From Nannochloropsis salina CCMP1776 (lineage: Eukaryota > Sar > Eustigmatophyceae > Eustigmatales > Monodopsidaceae), in contig SDOX01000011.1 of the NCBI GenBank assembly GCA_004565275.1, positions 147,881 through 211,880 of the forward strand: a stretch of 64,000 nt of DNA. Reading direction: 5' to 3'. Below the pieces are notes generated by a model. The model was not told the origin of the DNA and searched no databases. It worked only from the letters and a program-made list of their open reading frames with translations. How positions within the stretch are numbered: position 1 is the stretch's first letter; each line of letters begins with the position of its first letter. A program made the position numbers and the translations under genes. This document shows positions 20,713 through 31,855 of this stretch, one piece after another.

Positions 20713-23155
20713 ATGTCATCAAATGGGTACCTTCGGGCCTACCACCTCCTGATCGCCCTCCTGATATCAGCCAACGCTTTTTTAATTACGCCTCCACGCC
20801 TCTCCAAGACCACCATCGGCCTCCAATCCTTCGTGACAGCAAATTATGGAGTGAGGAGAGGTGAGTCAAGGATTTAGTATCGTTAAAGTGTGAAGACATA
20901 TTTGAGTGTGGAGGAGAAGGGATCGGCCCACGGATGTTTTGTCTCTGACTGGGACAATATGGGACAAAATGGCAAGAAATGCCACTCTTCCTATATATCT
21001 GGAACGTACGCATGTATTCAAACATCATGAACCATCCTGGAAAAGACCTGTGACCTGACTTGGTGGTCTCTCATGTGCTGGTCTCCGCTTGTTTTCTTAT
21101 GAGAAAGACGCCCCTGCGACGGACTACACATCCTGCTCTTGTCGAACCCCTCGACACTTATGAAAGACGATGAAATGCGAGCGTATTCCCTTTTATTTGG
21201 CACCCTTAACCTGCACGGGTCACGCGTCAGGCCCCACTTCACCGACGCAGCGGGTACCTCTGGCCTCAACCCCGCACGGTCATCGTAGCCCAGATTCATC
21301 TTAGTTCCCTCTCTCTTGCCCTTCTTCCCCTTTTCATACAGCAATCTCTCTTCGAGGGGGGCTACAATCTGTTTCGATGAAGGCACCGGCTGCCGTTGCT
21401 TCGTCCACCTACGACTACATCATAGTCGGTGGCGGCATCGGCGGTTGTGTTCTCGCCAATCGACTGACAGAAAGCGGGCGTTTCAAGGTCCTTCTCCTGG
21501 AGGCCGGAAAATCAGCAGAGCGAAACCCGTACGTGAACATCCCCGCGGGCGTGGTCCGTCTCTTCAAATCGGCCTTGGATTGGCAGTTTGAGAGCGCCCC
21601 CGAAAGACACCTGGACGGGAAGGAGGTGTATTTGGTCAGGGGGAAGGCCATGGGAGGCTCCAGTGCGGTGAATGTGATGCTCGTACACCGCGGTTCAGCC
21701 TCTGACTACGCGAAGTGGGAGGCGGAGGGAGCTCAGGGATGGGGCCCGGAGGAAGCCTTACGCTACTTCAAGAAAATGGAAGACAACTTGGTGGGCGGGG
21801 AAGGGCGGTGGCACGGCCAGGGGGGCATGTACCCGGTGGACGACGTCAAGTACCAAAACCCTTTGTCCAAGCGCTTTTTACAGGCGTGCGAGGAGTACGG
21901 GTGGCGGGCAAACCCGGATTTTAACGACTGGTCCCATCCCCAGGACGGATACGGGAGCTTCAAAGTGGCGCAGAAGCACGGCAAACGGGTGACGGCCGCC
22001 TCCGGGTACTTGAACAAGGCCGTTCGACGTCGACCAAACCTAGACATTCTGTCAGAGGCCCTTGTGACCCGGGTTTTGCTGGAGGGAGAGGGGAATGTGA
22101 AGGCGGTCGGGGTGGAGTTCACGGGCAAAGATGGGAAGGCGCACCAGGTTCGGACCATGGGGAAGGCGGGAGAAGTTCTCTTGGCGGGCGGCGCGGTCAA
22201 CAGCCCCCAACTCCTGATGCTGAGTGGGATCGGACCCGAGGCAGACCTTGAGGCAGTAGGCATCGCGACCAAAGTAAACCGTCCGGGCGTGGGGGAGAAC
22301 TTGCAAGATCATCCCGCCGTCACTATTGCGCACAACATCACGCGCCCTATCTCGCTCTGCGACGACCTCTTCCTTTTCCACACACCTGTCCCTAAGCCTC
22401 ACCAGGTGCTCCGGTGGACCTTGACCGGATCAGGCCCGCTGACCACCCCAGGCTGCGACCACGGCGCGTTCCTGAAGACCCGAGAAGACCTCCAGGAACC
22501 CAACGTACAGTTTCGTTTCATAGCCGGGCGGGGTTCGGACCCTGACGGCGTGCGCTCCTACATTATGGGAGGCTCAGCACGCCCCCTGTCGGGATTGACG
22601 CTTCAAGTCGTCAACATCCGCCCCAAAAGCAAAGGGAAGCTGACCTTGGCGAGCAAGGACCCGTTGAAGAAGCCCCGGATCGAAGTCCGGTACCTGTCCG
22701 CGGCCGAAGACTTGCAGGCCCTTCGCACGGGCATGAGGATTGGCCGGGAGCTGATCAAGCAACGGGCTTTTGCGGATATTTTGGACGAGGAAGTGTTCCC
22801 AGGGCCCGCCGCTCAGACGGACGAGGAACTGGACGCCTACATCCGGGATAGCTTGCACACGGCCAACGCCCTGGTAGGCACCTGCAAGATGGGGAGTGTG
22901 GAGGATCGGAACGCAGTGGTGGACCCGGAGTGCCGGGTCATCGGCGTGGGAGGCCTGCGGGTGGTGGATGCAAGCGTGATGCCCGTCATCCCCGGTGGGC
23001 AAACGGGGAGCGGCACGACCATGCTGGCCGAAAAGGCGGCCGACCTGGTCAGGGCCCACGCTGGGGATTTGGTGGAGATGGGAGTGCAAGATGAGGAGAG
23101 GAAGGGAGGATGGTTTAACGGCCTGTTAGGGCGCAAACAGAAGGCGGCGACGTGA
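20713..23155 (+). CDS. FAP: fatty acid photodecarboxylase (GMC oxidoreductase family)
   Basis: A flavoprotein that uses blue light to convert fatty acids to hydrocarbons and CO2 in the plastid. Two exons, 20713..20860 and 21342..23155, splice with matching phase (GTGAGT, ACAG) to 653 aa, about the length of the characterised Chlorella enzyme. Exon 1 supplies a signal peptide ending ISANAFLITPP, an ASAF-like plastid signal; the second-exon ATG at 21377 would lack it. The FAD Rossmann motif is DYIIVGGGIGGCVLANRL, followed by the GMC signatures GKAMGGSSAVNVML and GAVNSPQLLMLSGIGP. FAP-specific features are GCDHG (Cys about residue 421) and VQFRF (Arg about 441), plus the HTANALVGTCKMG segment. 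The C-terminal GMC motif is VDASVMPVIPGGQTGSGT. Ordinary choline/alcohol oxidases lack the GCDHG signature. Confidence 0.9.
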
Positions 23156-24533
23156 TGGGGAGAAAGCGATCGTAGGGGTGTTGAGAGGGGTTGGACGGTC
23201 GACTGGAGGGAAAAGGAGCGAGGCGAACGTGGTAAAAGCGAACGATACGTTTCTGAGGTGATTAGGCCTACGGGTCGGGGTTTCGTACAAGTTTCGAGGG
23301 CAAGGCGTGCGCAAACGTGCATGAGGGTAAGGTAGGGGAGCCTTGTGTGCCGGACCTGAAGGAATGACGTGGTGGCACACACAAGTGAGGGGTATACGAC
23401 AACAATATTGTCGTTGGTTTTTGTTTTTGATATCAACAAACGGAATCATTTGTTTTAAGGAAGGGTCTCGATAGGGAACGGCAGTTGGAGTGTGCCATGC
23501 GGAAGGAATTGACGACATTGCACTTTTCTACGCAATGCGTTTTTACAATGAGACATAGTGGATTTCTTTCGACGACTGGTCGCGTTGAAATGGAGCCCCG
23601 ATTTAAAAATTTGCTTTGTTTATTAACACATAGTGTTCATGAATTTGCTCCGTAATGCACAAAATGACATCCAAAAGAAAGTTTTTGTGCTACGTGCTCG
23701 GCGGGCGACTGCTAGCAAGAGAGCGAACATGAAAAAGCACTCCAGAAAAGGAAAAAACGAGACGGAAAGAAGTTAAAGGGTATATTTAGAGCATGACTCT
23801 CATGCTGAAAGTATTGAATTTACTCCCCCAAGCACCGACTTGCTTGTTTTAGGTCACTAGAAAAGCTAGCATGTTTTTTTTAGCGGCCTTGCAACTCCTC
23901 CGCACGTCCAAACCCGTTGACCTCCTCCCTCGTGTCCCTTCCCCAGCCACTCATTACGTGGTTTTCATGCCTGCAGTGCCGTCTCCTGCGAAAAACAACG
24001 TGCCGTACGTCTCCTACACCATTGTTGCTTCTTATGAATGCGAGCACCGCCCAAATGTGGGCGTGGGGCGCGTCCGACTCGCATGTTCTATTGGAATTTG
24101 AAGCACAGCCTCGGCTGCAAAGACAAGCCGAGCGAGAGCAGCCAGCAAGGCCGAACATCAGGCTAGATCTATGTCCTGCTTAATGCGAACACTTTCCTCA
24201 GGTCGTCCTTTCCCCACATCATGAGGTGTTTTCCGTTTCCTTCATGGAAATGGTGGATCTTTCTGCTTGGATGTGCATGGCCGGTGCAAGGGTTCTTGCC
24301 AATCGAGTGGATTGTGTGCCCCACGAGATCACCTTTTGGCCTGGTGCTGGCCTCCTGCTCTAATGAGGTAGCATTTTGCTATCTTCTCACACAACCTCAA
24401 TTTCTCTTCCTTTATAATCAGGTACTCTGTGGCCTAGGCCTCATATAAGGACCTTGGATACTTGACAGGGTCCTGTCGCGCCCACCCTTGTACATCTCCA
24501 TCCTCCTTGTGTCTGTTTCCAGAAAAACCTTTC
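23156..24533. other. intergenic region with a second possible secretory start
   Basis: 1.4 kb between co-directional genes; 23520-23870 is relatively A/T-rich. An ATG at 24221 opens a 75-codon frame that begins like a signal peptide (MRCFPFPSWKWWIFLLGCAW then PVQGFLP) and meets a GTAGCA donor-like site at 24367. It could be an alternative first exon of the next gene, but I found no acceptor that fits in phase. Confidence 0.35.
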
Positions 24534-26134
24534 ATGAAGCTAAGCCCTGCTTTGGCGGTCGTTGGCTTTTGCTTTAATCCTATCAATGTCCAAGGTTTCC
24601 TGCTCAGCAACCTTGCCGGTCGCAGCCTGAAGCATCCGGTCCCACAAAAGGGCTTGTATAGTCGCATTGAGTACGATGCACGAGAGCCACGTCTCGATGA
24701 ATTCGGCCTCCCTCTTGATCCGGCGGATTTGATGGAAAAACCCCGAGTGCCCCTTAAGGTAGGGTGCCCCTGCAGGGAAATAATGTTTGAATCTGTCGAG
24801 GGTGTATGTGCAAGGCTGAGGGTGAGGAAATGAGAGGAGGGTTTGGCACGTGAAGGGGGTAGCCTCCCACAAGGGGAAGGCGAGGCTTGCTCAGGGCCTG
24901 GGACCCCGTCTTATGACAAGATTCTTGCTTCGTGCTTCCACTCCTTTTCTTAGTATGCCTCCGTGTTATCTCTTACGTATCCAGGACCGAGTTTATCACA
25001 TCATTGACTTGACAAACGACTGGGTCGATGCTGTGAGCCGCGGACGGCGAGAGGAGGAGACGCGTCGCATCATCCAACGACGTCGTGCCGCTGCCAAGTG
25101 AGTTGTGTGGAAAATAGGTGGAAATTTGATGAAGAAGTGGGCCTGAAAAGCGTTTCAGGGCAAGCATGCGAAGCTGCGGTCTCGATCGGTGCACAGATCT
25201 CGTCAACCCCTCATCTAACTTGAGAGTCTCCTCACTTTTTCCCTGCCCTTCCTCCTACAATAGGGCCATGGCAATCAAGGAAAAGGTCTTGATTTCTCTC
25301 GACTACGTCTTCCATCCAGTCAAGGCCTGGAGGACCTTCGTGGCGGACCCCTTGGAAGCACGGCACCAGCGCCAGCTGCGTCAGCAGGCAGAAAAGCGAG
25401 CGAGACTAGAACGGTATCTGCAACGCTATAACACGGTCAAGAATCGCTTCCATGATACTCTGGATCTTTTGGAGTCGACGACCCGGACATCGGTGAAAGT
25501 GGCCAAGTCCGTGAGTTCCGCGGTTGTGGGGGCGCCTGGGACGGTGACGCGGACCGTGAAGGAGGTGAAAAGCCAGGCACAGGGCACGGCGGAGGCAGTG
25601 GCGAAGGTGTCTTCCTCCGTCTCCTCGGTGGTGTCCAAGATCACGTCGGTGATCAGGAAGGAAGACGGGGCTCTGGCGGGGGCCAAGGGGAAAAGGGACC
25701 CGAGATCAGAAGACGAAGGAAAAGCCGATCCAGTCAAGGTCCGGGAGATCTGGGAAACGAAAGAGCAGACCGCGATTCGCACCATCTGGGAAGCGGATGA
25801 GCTTGTCACGCCGGTAACACCGCCAGCCACGGCCATGGCGTCGACGGCTTCGGTGTCAGAGCCTCAGGACGAGAACGAAGCTGCCATCTCTCAGGGAGCG
25901 GCGCCTTCCCCCAGCACCTCATCACCGTCCACTCCCGAGCCCGTCACACGCCTTTCTTTCCGGGCGCGTGTGGAGGCGGACGAGAAGGAACGCTTTGGGT
26001 CCCGAAGATTGAAGATATCGGGGAATGTCCCGCCGACCGCTTCTCCAACACGGGGGGCTTCTCCTCTCCCTTTGGACACGCTTTCCTCCTCCGTCACTCA
26101 AACCTTTGAGCGTCCCAAAGTGGGGCCATGTTAG
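24534..26134 (+). CDS. unknown secretory/plastid-routed helical protein
   Basis: Three exons, 24534..24758, 24985..25097 and 25264..26134, with compatible phases (GTAGGG, GTGAGT donors; CCAG, AATAG acceptors), give 402 aa. The N-terminus has a hydrophobic segment ending INVQGFLLSN, an imperfect ASAF-like signal, so plastid or ER routing is possible. The middle is strongly helical and basic (RREEETRRIIQRRRAAAK, RHQRQLRQQAEKRARLERYL). It is followed by an amphipathic Val/Ser/Lys/Thr repeat region (VKVAKSVSSAVV, VTRTVKEVKSQAQG, AVAKVSSSVSSVVSKITSVI) reminiscent of apolipoprotein or LEA-type lipid-binding helices. The last 120 residues are Ser/Pro/Thr-rich and disordered. I recognise no family; lipid-surface binding is only a suggestion from composition. 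Confidence 0.65.
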
Positions 26135-27043
26135 CTAGACGGTAAGTTGTCGGAATCAGGATAATGTAGAGAAGACGAGTGAGCCATACGAACAAGTAGG
26201 GCGAGATGCATTGGAAAATGTGTACATAACGGGTGGAAATGGATATGTGAGGAATGGTTTGTGCACATTAGTTTTCCAACGTATGCGGTCTTTATCGTCC
26301 GCCCGCCCATGCACGTGCATAATTTTAACGTGATCTGTTGTGTTCTAGAGGTCCGACATGCAAGAAGGAAGAAGGAGTGAAAGTCATGGAGAGTTAGATG
26401 TATTGAGGAGGTAGGACACTTTGTGAGATGAGGATGAGCATGGCTTTGTCTACACATTTAATTTATTTTCTGCAGAAGACCGTAAAAATGTTGCAAGATC
26501 TTCCCCAGCTACGCAGAAGGGGCAAAACAAACTAGACGTGATCTTTCTTGTGTGAAGCACCATGTATTTGTTTTTTGTTTAGCTTCATTTCTTAGGTATG
26601 CAATCTTACCAGAAATATGTGACTCGCCACGTTTCAAGCTGTCACTCTAACTGAAATGAGAAATTCAATCCCTGAAGGTCAAAACTTCTCAATTGCACAA
26701 AAATTGAGGTCTAGCGTGAAGCTATAAAAGCTCGCACAAAATAGATGAAAATCCACGAAGTGGCGCAATTAGGCCCCCAGGGCATTCGTATGGGTTGATT
26801 TTTTTTACAGATGTCACCCCTTGTTTAAATATCTTCTTACCCGACGAAAGAAATTGTTTACTGTCTACCTCCCGAATGTCTGGTACTCGACAAAGCGATG
26901 TAACCTCCCGACCCCCCCGCCATCCAAAAGCAATGCCCCGACAGTATCCTTCCTATTCCTTCCCTCCCTTGAACTTAAGTACCATCTACCGAATTCATCA
27001 GTCACGTAAAACACGTAAAATCTCATACCTCCACAGGCTCTCC
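26135..27043. other. intergenic region
   Basis: 909 bp, A/T-richer than the flanks. A CCACAG eight bases before the UTP15 ATG may be the acceptor of a 5' UTR intron. No gene seen. Confidence 0.45.
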
Positions 27044-28735
27044 ATGGCAGACTACAAAAAAGTTCGACACAGACAGCGGCCTCGGCCGGTGGAGCGGCCC
27101 AAGCCCGATGGGAATTTCTGGAGCAAATTTATCAAACCCACCGATCTGTCATTCCCAGGGGCAGTGTATGCTGTGGATTTTAATCCCCTATCTCCATATG
27201 ATGCTCTTCTTACAGCCTCTGCACGCTTGTCCCTAGTCTCGCTAAGTCGGGGGTCCCCGAAGGTCAGCAAAACATTCTCCCGCTTCAATGGACTGGCTTA
27301 TTCGGGCGTGTTCCGGCCCACGGATGGAAAATTGATCGCATGTGGAGACGATAATGGTGTTGTCACTGTATTCGATGTGGCGACCAAGGCGTCTTTGCGT
27401 CAGTTTACGACAGCTGCAACCCATCGAGGCACCACGGGCGCGGCCGCCCGCATTGTGCGCTGGCGCAAGGATGGATTAGCCCTATTTTCGGGCTCGGATG
27501 ATAAATGCGTGCGATATTGGGATTTGGGCACAGCACAACTGCTGACAACGATCCCTCAAGCACACAAAGACTATGTCCGATGCGGCGCCATCAATCCGGC
27601 CGCTGCCTCTGAATTGTTCGTTTCAGGATCCTACGACCACACTTTAAAAGTGTGGGACATGCGGGGCAGGGGCGGTGGTGGTGGTGGAAGCAATCGGCCG
27701 GTCTCTAGATTCAACCACGGCTGTCCAGTGGAAGCTTGCCTAGCTCTGCCCGGGGGATCCCTGCTCGTGTCTGCCGGCGGGGAGACGATCAAAGTCTGGG
27801 ATTTGCTCGGCGGGGGCGGGGGGGCACACGGCGGCTTGCTGCACGCGTTTTCCAACCACGCCAAGACCATCACGAGCCTCACCACCGATCGAGAAGGAAG
27901 CCGCCTCCTCTCTGCCTCCCTGGATGGCCACGTGAAGGTCTACGATCTGCAAACTTATGACGTGCTCCACTCGTTCCGGGCGGCCGGCCCCCTCCTCAGC
28001 GTGGGGCTTGCCCCCGACAACCGCAAGCTGGTTATGGGCCAGGCGGACGGGACCTTCTCCGTTCGCACACGTCGCTCCGCCCTGACGTCCACGTCCGCCA
28101 ACCCCATTTCATCCTCCTCCGGGCTGCCCTCGTCGGAGCTGCCCCGTACCCCGTTGCTCTTTGGGGGAACCGCCCGCCACTTTCACCGGGGGAAAAACGC
28201 GGTGGCGGGCGCGGGAGACTTTCAAGTGGAGCTGGCAAAGCGGCAACGGCTTGCGCCCTACGACGTCTCCCTGAAGGGTTTCCGGTACCATGAAGCTCTT
28301 GACAAGGCGCTGGCCAGCCGCAATCCCCGTACGATCGTCGCCGTTCTGGACGAGCTCATCATGCGGAGGGGCCTGCGGGTGGCCCTGACAGGGCGAGACG
28401 AAGCAGGCATGGAGCCTCTCCTCGCTTTCTTGGCGCGCTATTTAAACCATCCAGATTACGCGTCCTCGCTGAGCGATGTCTGCCACATGGTGTTGGATAT
28501 CTATGCCCCCATGCTGGGGCAGTCCCCCGTCTTAGACGAGCTGATCGGACGGGTGGCGCGGGGGGTGAAAGCTGAGGTGGCGGTGCAGAGGGAGATGCTG
28601 GGTCTGGTCGGGGCGATGGATATGCTGATTGCCACGCAGCTGGAGGCAAGCGTGGGAGAAGGGGGCCGGGACGGGGGATGGCCGGGAGGAAATGAGGAGG
28701 AGTTGATCAGCCCGGGGCGCGCGGGGGAGGATTGA
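27044..28735 (+). CDS. UTP15: U3 snoRNP / small-subunit processome protein UTP15
   Basis: A nucleolar WD40 protein of the t-UTP (UTP-A) subcomplex that supports rDNA transcription and 18S pre-rRNA processing. A single exon of 563 aa (human about 520). The N-terminus MADYKKVRHRQRP is followed by FWSKFIKPTDLSFPGAVYAV. Seven-bladed WD repeats run from about 45 to 340; clear blades are LIACGDDNGVVTVFDV, LFSGSDDKCVRYWDL, LFVSGSYDHTLKVWDMRGR, LLVSAGGETIKVWDLL and LLSASLDGHVKVYDL. The UTP15 C-terminal domain follows (KRQRLAPYDVSLKGFRYHEA, RNPRTIVAVLDELIMRRGLR, FLARYLNHPDY, VLDIYAPMLGQSP). Gly-rich loops after blades 5 and 6 are expansions. Upstream in-frame sequence to 26795 lacks an appropriate ATG context and resembles UTR. 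Confidence 0.92.
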   Translation: MADYKKVRHRQRPRPVERPKPDGNFWSKFIKPTDLSFPGAVYAVDFNPLSPYDALLTASARLSLVSLSRGSPKVSKTFSRFNGLAYSGVFRPTDGKLIACGDDNGVVTVFDVATKASLRQFTTAATHRGTTGAAARIVRWRKDGLALFSGSDDKCVRYWDLGTAQLLTTIPQAHKDYVRCGAINPAAASELFVSGSYDHTLKVWDMRGRGGGGGGSNRPVSRFNHGCPVEACLALPGGSLLVSAGGETIKVWDLLGGGGGAHGGLLHAFSNHAKTITSLTTDREGSRLLSASLDGHVKVYDLQTYDVLHSFRAAGPLLSVGLAPDNRKLVMGQADGTFSVRTRRSALTSTSANPISSSSGLPSSELPRTPLLFGGTARHFHRGKNAVAGAGDFQVELAKRQRLAPYDVSLKGFRYHEALDKALASRNPRTIVAVLDELIMRRGLRVALTGRDEAGMEPLLAFLARYLNHPDYASSLSDVCHMVLDIYAPMLGQSPVLDELIGRVARGVKAEVAVQREMLGLVGAMDMLIATQLEASVGEGGRDGGWPGGNEEELISPGRAGED

Positions 28736-29553
28736 GAAGGGGTCGGTGGGAGTGTCTCGAGGACAGGTGGGAGACTAGGGGAAGCAGAGGGGGACATCAT
28801 GGAGTCCTGAGAGCCTTACAAAGATGAGTAGGTTTGGAGTTTGACAAAGAAACAACATGTATGACGACTTGAGATTGTAGAGCCACCCGGAGGAGTGTTG
28901 CTTTGGCCTGCCTTTGCCCATAGGAGTCCGGCGAGGGACACAAGCCGTCCCGCCCCCTGACATACCAGGGTCTCTTGCTATCCCACCTAGACATGCCTCA
29001 ACCCATGGCCAAACCCTCCTATCCGTCCAGCTGCTCGGCGATTGCCTCACTCCACCCGCCCCTCTGCCCGTCTCGCTCCCATCCCCGCCTGGAGCTCCTG
29101 AAGCACCCCGCATGGATTCTTCTCTGACATCTTCGACACTATACAGATCCTCCGTACATTCCCATGGCTCGTCCATGCCTCCTTTCCCCCCGTCTTCCCC
29201 CCCCGTCTCCCCCTGCGTTCAATCACTCGGTCGTTCTCCCTCCCTCGGACACCCTCCCCCTCCCCCTCCCCATGACCCTTCCCCTTATACTGGTATGGAC
29301 AAGGCACTCTGCTCTACACTCAAACACCCCCCCTCTGCACACTTCTAGGTGCAAGCTCCCGCCTGAAGCGGACGCACGCGTCTTCGTCCCACCACAAGGG
29401 CCGCAGGTCGCGACCATCCACTGCATAGCGTCCACCCCCGTCAGTGAAAGACATTGTCTCCCTGCGACCACGCCTGGCTCGCTCTTGCCGCTCTGCACAA
29501 TCCTTTTCGACACACCCCGTTTATCTACATGCTCGATATCCCCTTTCACCTTC
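28736..29553. other. convergent 3' spacer, C-rich
   Basis: 818 bp between convergent stop codons, with C/T-rich stretches at 29170-29290. No gene seen. Confidence 0.55.
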
Positions 29554-30759
29554 TCACATGAACCACTTGCTTGCCAGTGGCTCGAAATTTTTGCTGAAGG
29601 CGTACAGAAAGAACATGACGAAGCCCGCCGAAAGGGCCCCCTTGATGTATTCCTCGCCCAGCTCCCGCGAGAGGAGGAAGTTGTAGGAAGGCAAGGAAAT
29701 GACGGCGGTCAGGAGGACGGAGGCCAGGAGGGACAAGGCGGCGACCACCACCACGTCCAAGGCGAGTTCGAAGAGATGGGCGAGGCCACGCACTAAGGGG
29801 TTCCGCGCGTGGGAGGGAAGCGACTCCCGGAGGGCCACCACCAACGGGGGCACGAAGGCCAGCCCCGCGAGTAGGGAGGCGAATCGGATGAGCGTCTGGG
29901 ATACCAAGCCTGTGGTCTGGTAGTCGTTCACGACCAAGGCGGTGCCGAGCACTTGGAACAAGAGGAGGGCCAAGAGCTTGAGGGCAAAGCCTACAAAATC
30001 CACCAAACCGTTTCCGTACGAAAGCGGGCCCCGACGGTGGTGGGAGCGCGCCTCTGCTTCTCGGAGGAGCGCCGTGTCAAACGATTGGGTCCTACCCAGG
30101 ACAAAGAGGGCGGGCCCCGTCTCCTCCTCCACGCCCGCCGTGTTCAGAGGGGACGAAACCTTCCCGGAGCCGGTCGACTTGCCGCCCTGATGGTGCTCGT
30201 GCAAATGATGCAGGTCTTGTCCGGCAGCGCACTCTTCTTCTTCTTCGTCCCCAAGCGGCCCTGCCCCGGTGGGAGCATGCCGAAAAAGCCCCCGTTCCAC
30301 ACGCGAAGCTGCCAAATTGCACCCTCCTTCGTTTCCTTGGGCCTTGTTTTGCTTCCGACCCACCTTTCCCCTCCCACCGGCCGGGTTTTGCTTTTTGTGT
30401 GCCTGTCGCGCGTCCCATTTTTGCCGCACTTTGTCTACCACATGGCCGACTCCACCCGCCACTTTCCCTCCAAGCTCCTTCAAACGCACCAAACTCTCCT
30501 TGGGCTGTCGGAAGGATAACACGGGAGAATTGTGCGTGGCTCGAGTCGCCGTTACGCCGAAGTAGCACGGTGGACACGGGTAGCCCGCATTGGCCCCGTT
30601 TCCCACATTGGATGCTGCACACCCACCGGCACCGTGTCGGCGGGCATTCATCGGTAGAGTGCAAGGACCATTACCCTGAACCCAGCCTAGGCTAAGCGCG
30701 ACAATGACTCCAAGTAACAAGTTGCATGAAAAGCGACGAGATGTGGTGATGTACGGCAT
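29554..30759 (-). CDS. unknown multipass membrane protein with signal peptide
   Basis: A single exon of 401 aa, family not recognised. Residues 1-30 form a cleavable-looking signal (FSCNLLLGVIVALSLGWVQG). A soluble, basic and Gly-rich region of about 210 residues follows, including a Cys cluster (GYPCPPCYF) and a His-rich patch (DLHHLHEHHQGG). The C-terminal 150 residues hold about four hydrophobic spans (FVGFALKLLALLLFQVLGTA; FASLLAGLAFVPPLVVAL; DVVVVAALSLLASVLLTAVI; GALSAGFVMFFLYAF). The product ends KWFM. ATG 30759 is chosen because it places the hydrophobic segment at the N-terminus. Plastid envelope or endomembrane location is possible. Confidence 0.65.
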   Translation of the reverse strand: MPYITTSRRFSCNLLLGVIVALSLGWVQGNGPCTLPMNARRHGAGGCAASNVGNGANAGYPCPPCYFGVTATRATHNSPVLSFRQPKESLVRLKELGGKVAGGVGHVVDKVRQKWDARQAHKKQNPAGGRGKVGRKQNKAQGNEGGCNLAASRVERGLFRHAPTGAGPLGDEEEEECAAGQDLHHLHEHHQGGKSTGSGKVSSPLNTAGVEEETGPALFVLGRTQSFDTALLREAEARSHHRRGPLSYGNGLVDFVGFALKLLALLLFQVLGTALVVNDYQTTGLVSQTLIRFASLLAGLAFVPPLVVALRESLPSHARNPLVRGLAHLFELALDVVVVAALSLLASVLLTAVISLPSYNFLLSRELGEEYIKGALSAGFVMFFLYAFSKNFEPLASKWFM

Positions 30760-31855
30760 GATTCCAAGAAGTGACAGCGTGGCGAGTACTGATGTTTTGA
30801 AAGGGTTGCAGTTGTTCTGGATGCGAGGAAAGTGCGCCGGAGAGGTTTCCCGTCCTGGGATGAAAACTTCTCTTTTTCCGAGGCGATGGAAAAAAGTGGT
30901 CGCAAGCACACCTGCACACACAGTCGATACGGGGATGCCGGCAGTGAATTAGCCACTGAGTGCACAGAAAAAGAGACCGCCGTTTCCGCAAGCAGCGGGC
31001 AAGGTAGCAGGCTCGTGCTTCTGCTTCGAATCCACGCAAGTTGTGATATCGTCTATCAAAAAAATACGCCTCAGGCACCACATCCGCAATCGTGTGCAAA
31101 CCAATCCCGCCGCCTGGGGACTGATAGCTTTTCCACACGACTCTTTGCTTTCCCTTTGCGCTGCGTGCAGTCGGAGTGATTACGCCTCATTTGTGCCATG
31201 TTTTGTCCAACTAACCAGGCTGGAGCATATCACGTACGTGTCTTTGTTCCACTCGCCAATTGCTTCAAGTAACGTGCGCGGACGGGAATCGACCTCTTTG
31301 CCTGTCTTCTTCCCCTTAGGGCGCCCTCATGACATCTCGCTAGAAAATCGTGTGGGCGGGACTACCTGCTGTGATTTTGGACATGGAATTCCGTCGCCCA
31401 CGTGCTTTGGCCTCGTCTAGACATTGGTTGGGTGTCAGCGAGCCCCTACATATCCTCAGGTGTTACAATGCACAGGGGCATCCGTAATATCCATTGTTCT
31501 ACTATATTACCGGCAGGCTCCCAAGTTTGGTCTAGTGGCCGAAATTTGGAAATATGCTGAGCGCTCAAAAGCATTTACTCATCGCCATCAACCTCGCTAC
31601 ATGTTTTTTTTCGCCTACAATGCGCCTACGGCGGATACTGTTTCAAGGACATTGTTTTTTATAATAGGGTTGAAGTACTCACAAAAAGCGTGGGACAATA
31701 TAGCCAGATGTATAATAGATAGTTCATAAGGCCTGGCACACACAGCAGTCGTGTGAATGCCTCGTTTTACTCAGTTCTTGTGCACTCACTAGCGCTCTAA
31801 TACATGCCACGTAGGAGAGAAATCTTGATCACGCTCGACTCTCTTACAAACCGTC
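30760..31855. promoter_or_regulatory. divergent intergenic region
   Basis: 1.1 kb between divergent genes. No repeats or recognisable genes; it presumably carries both promoters. Confidence 0.45.
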
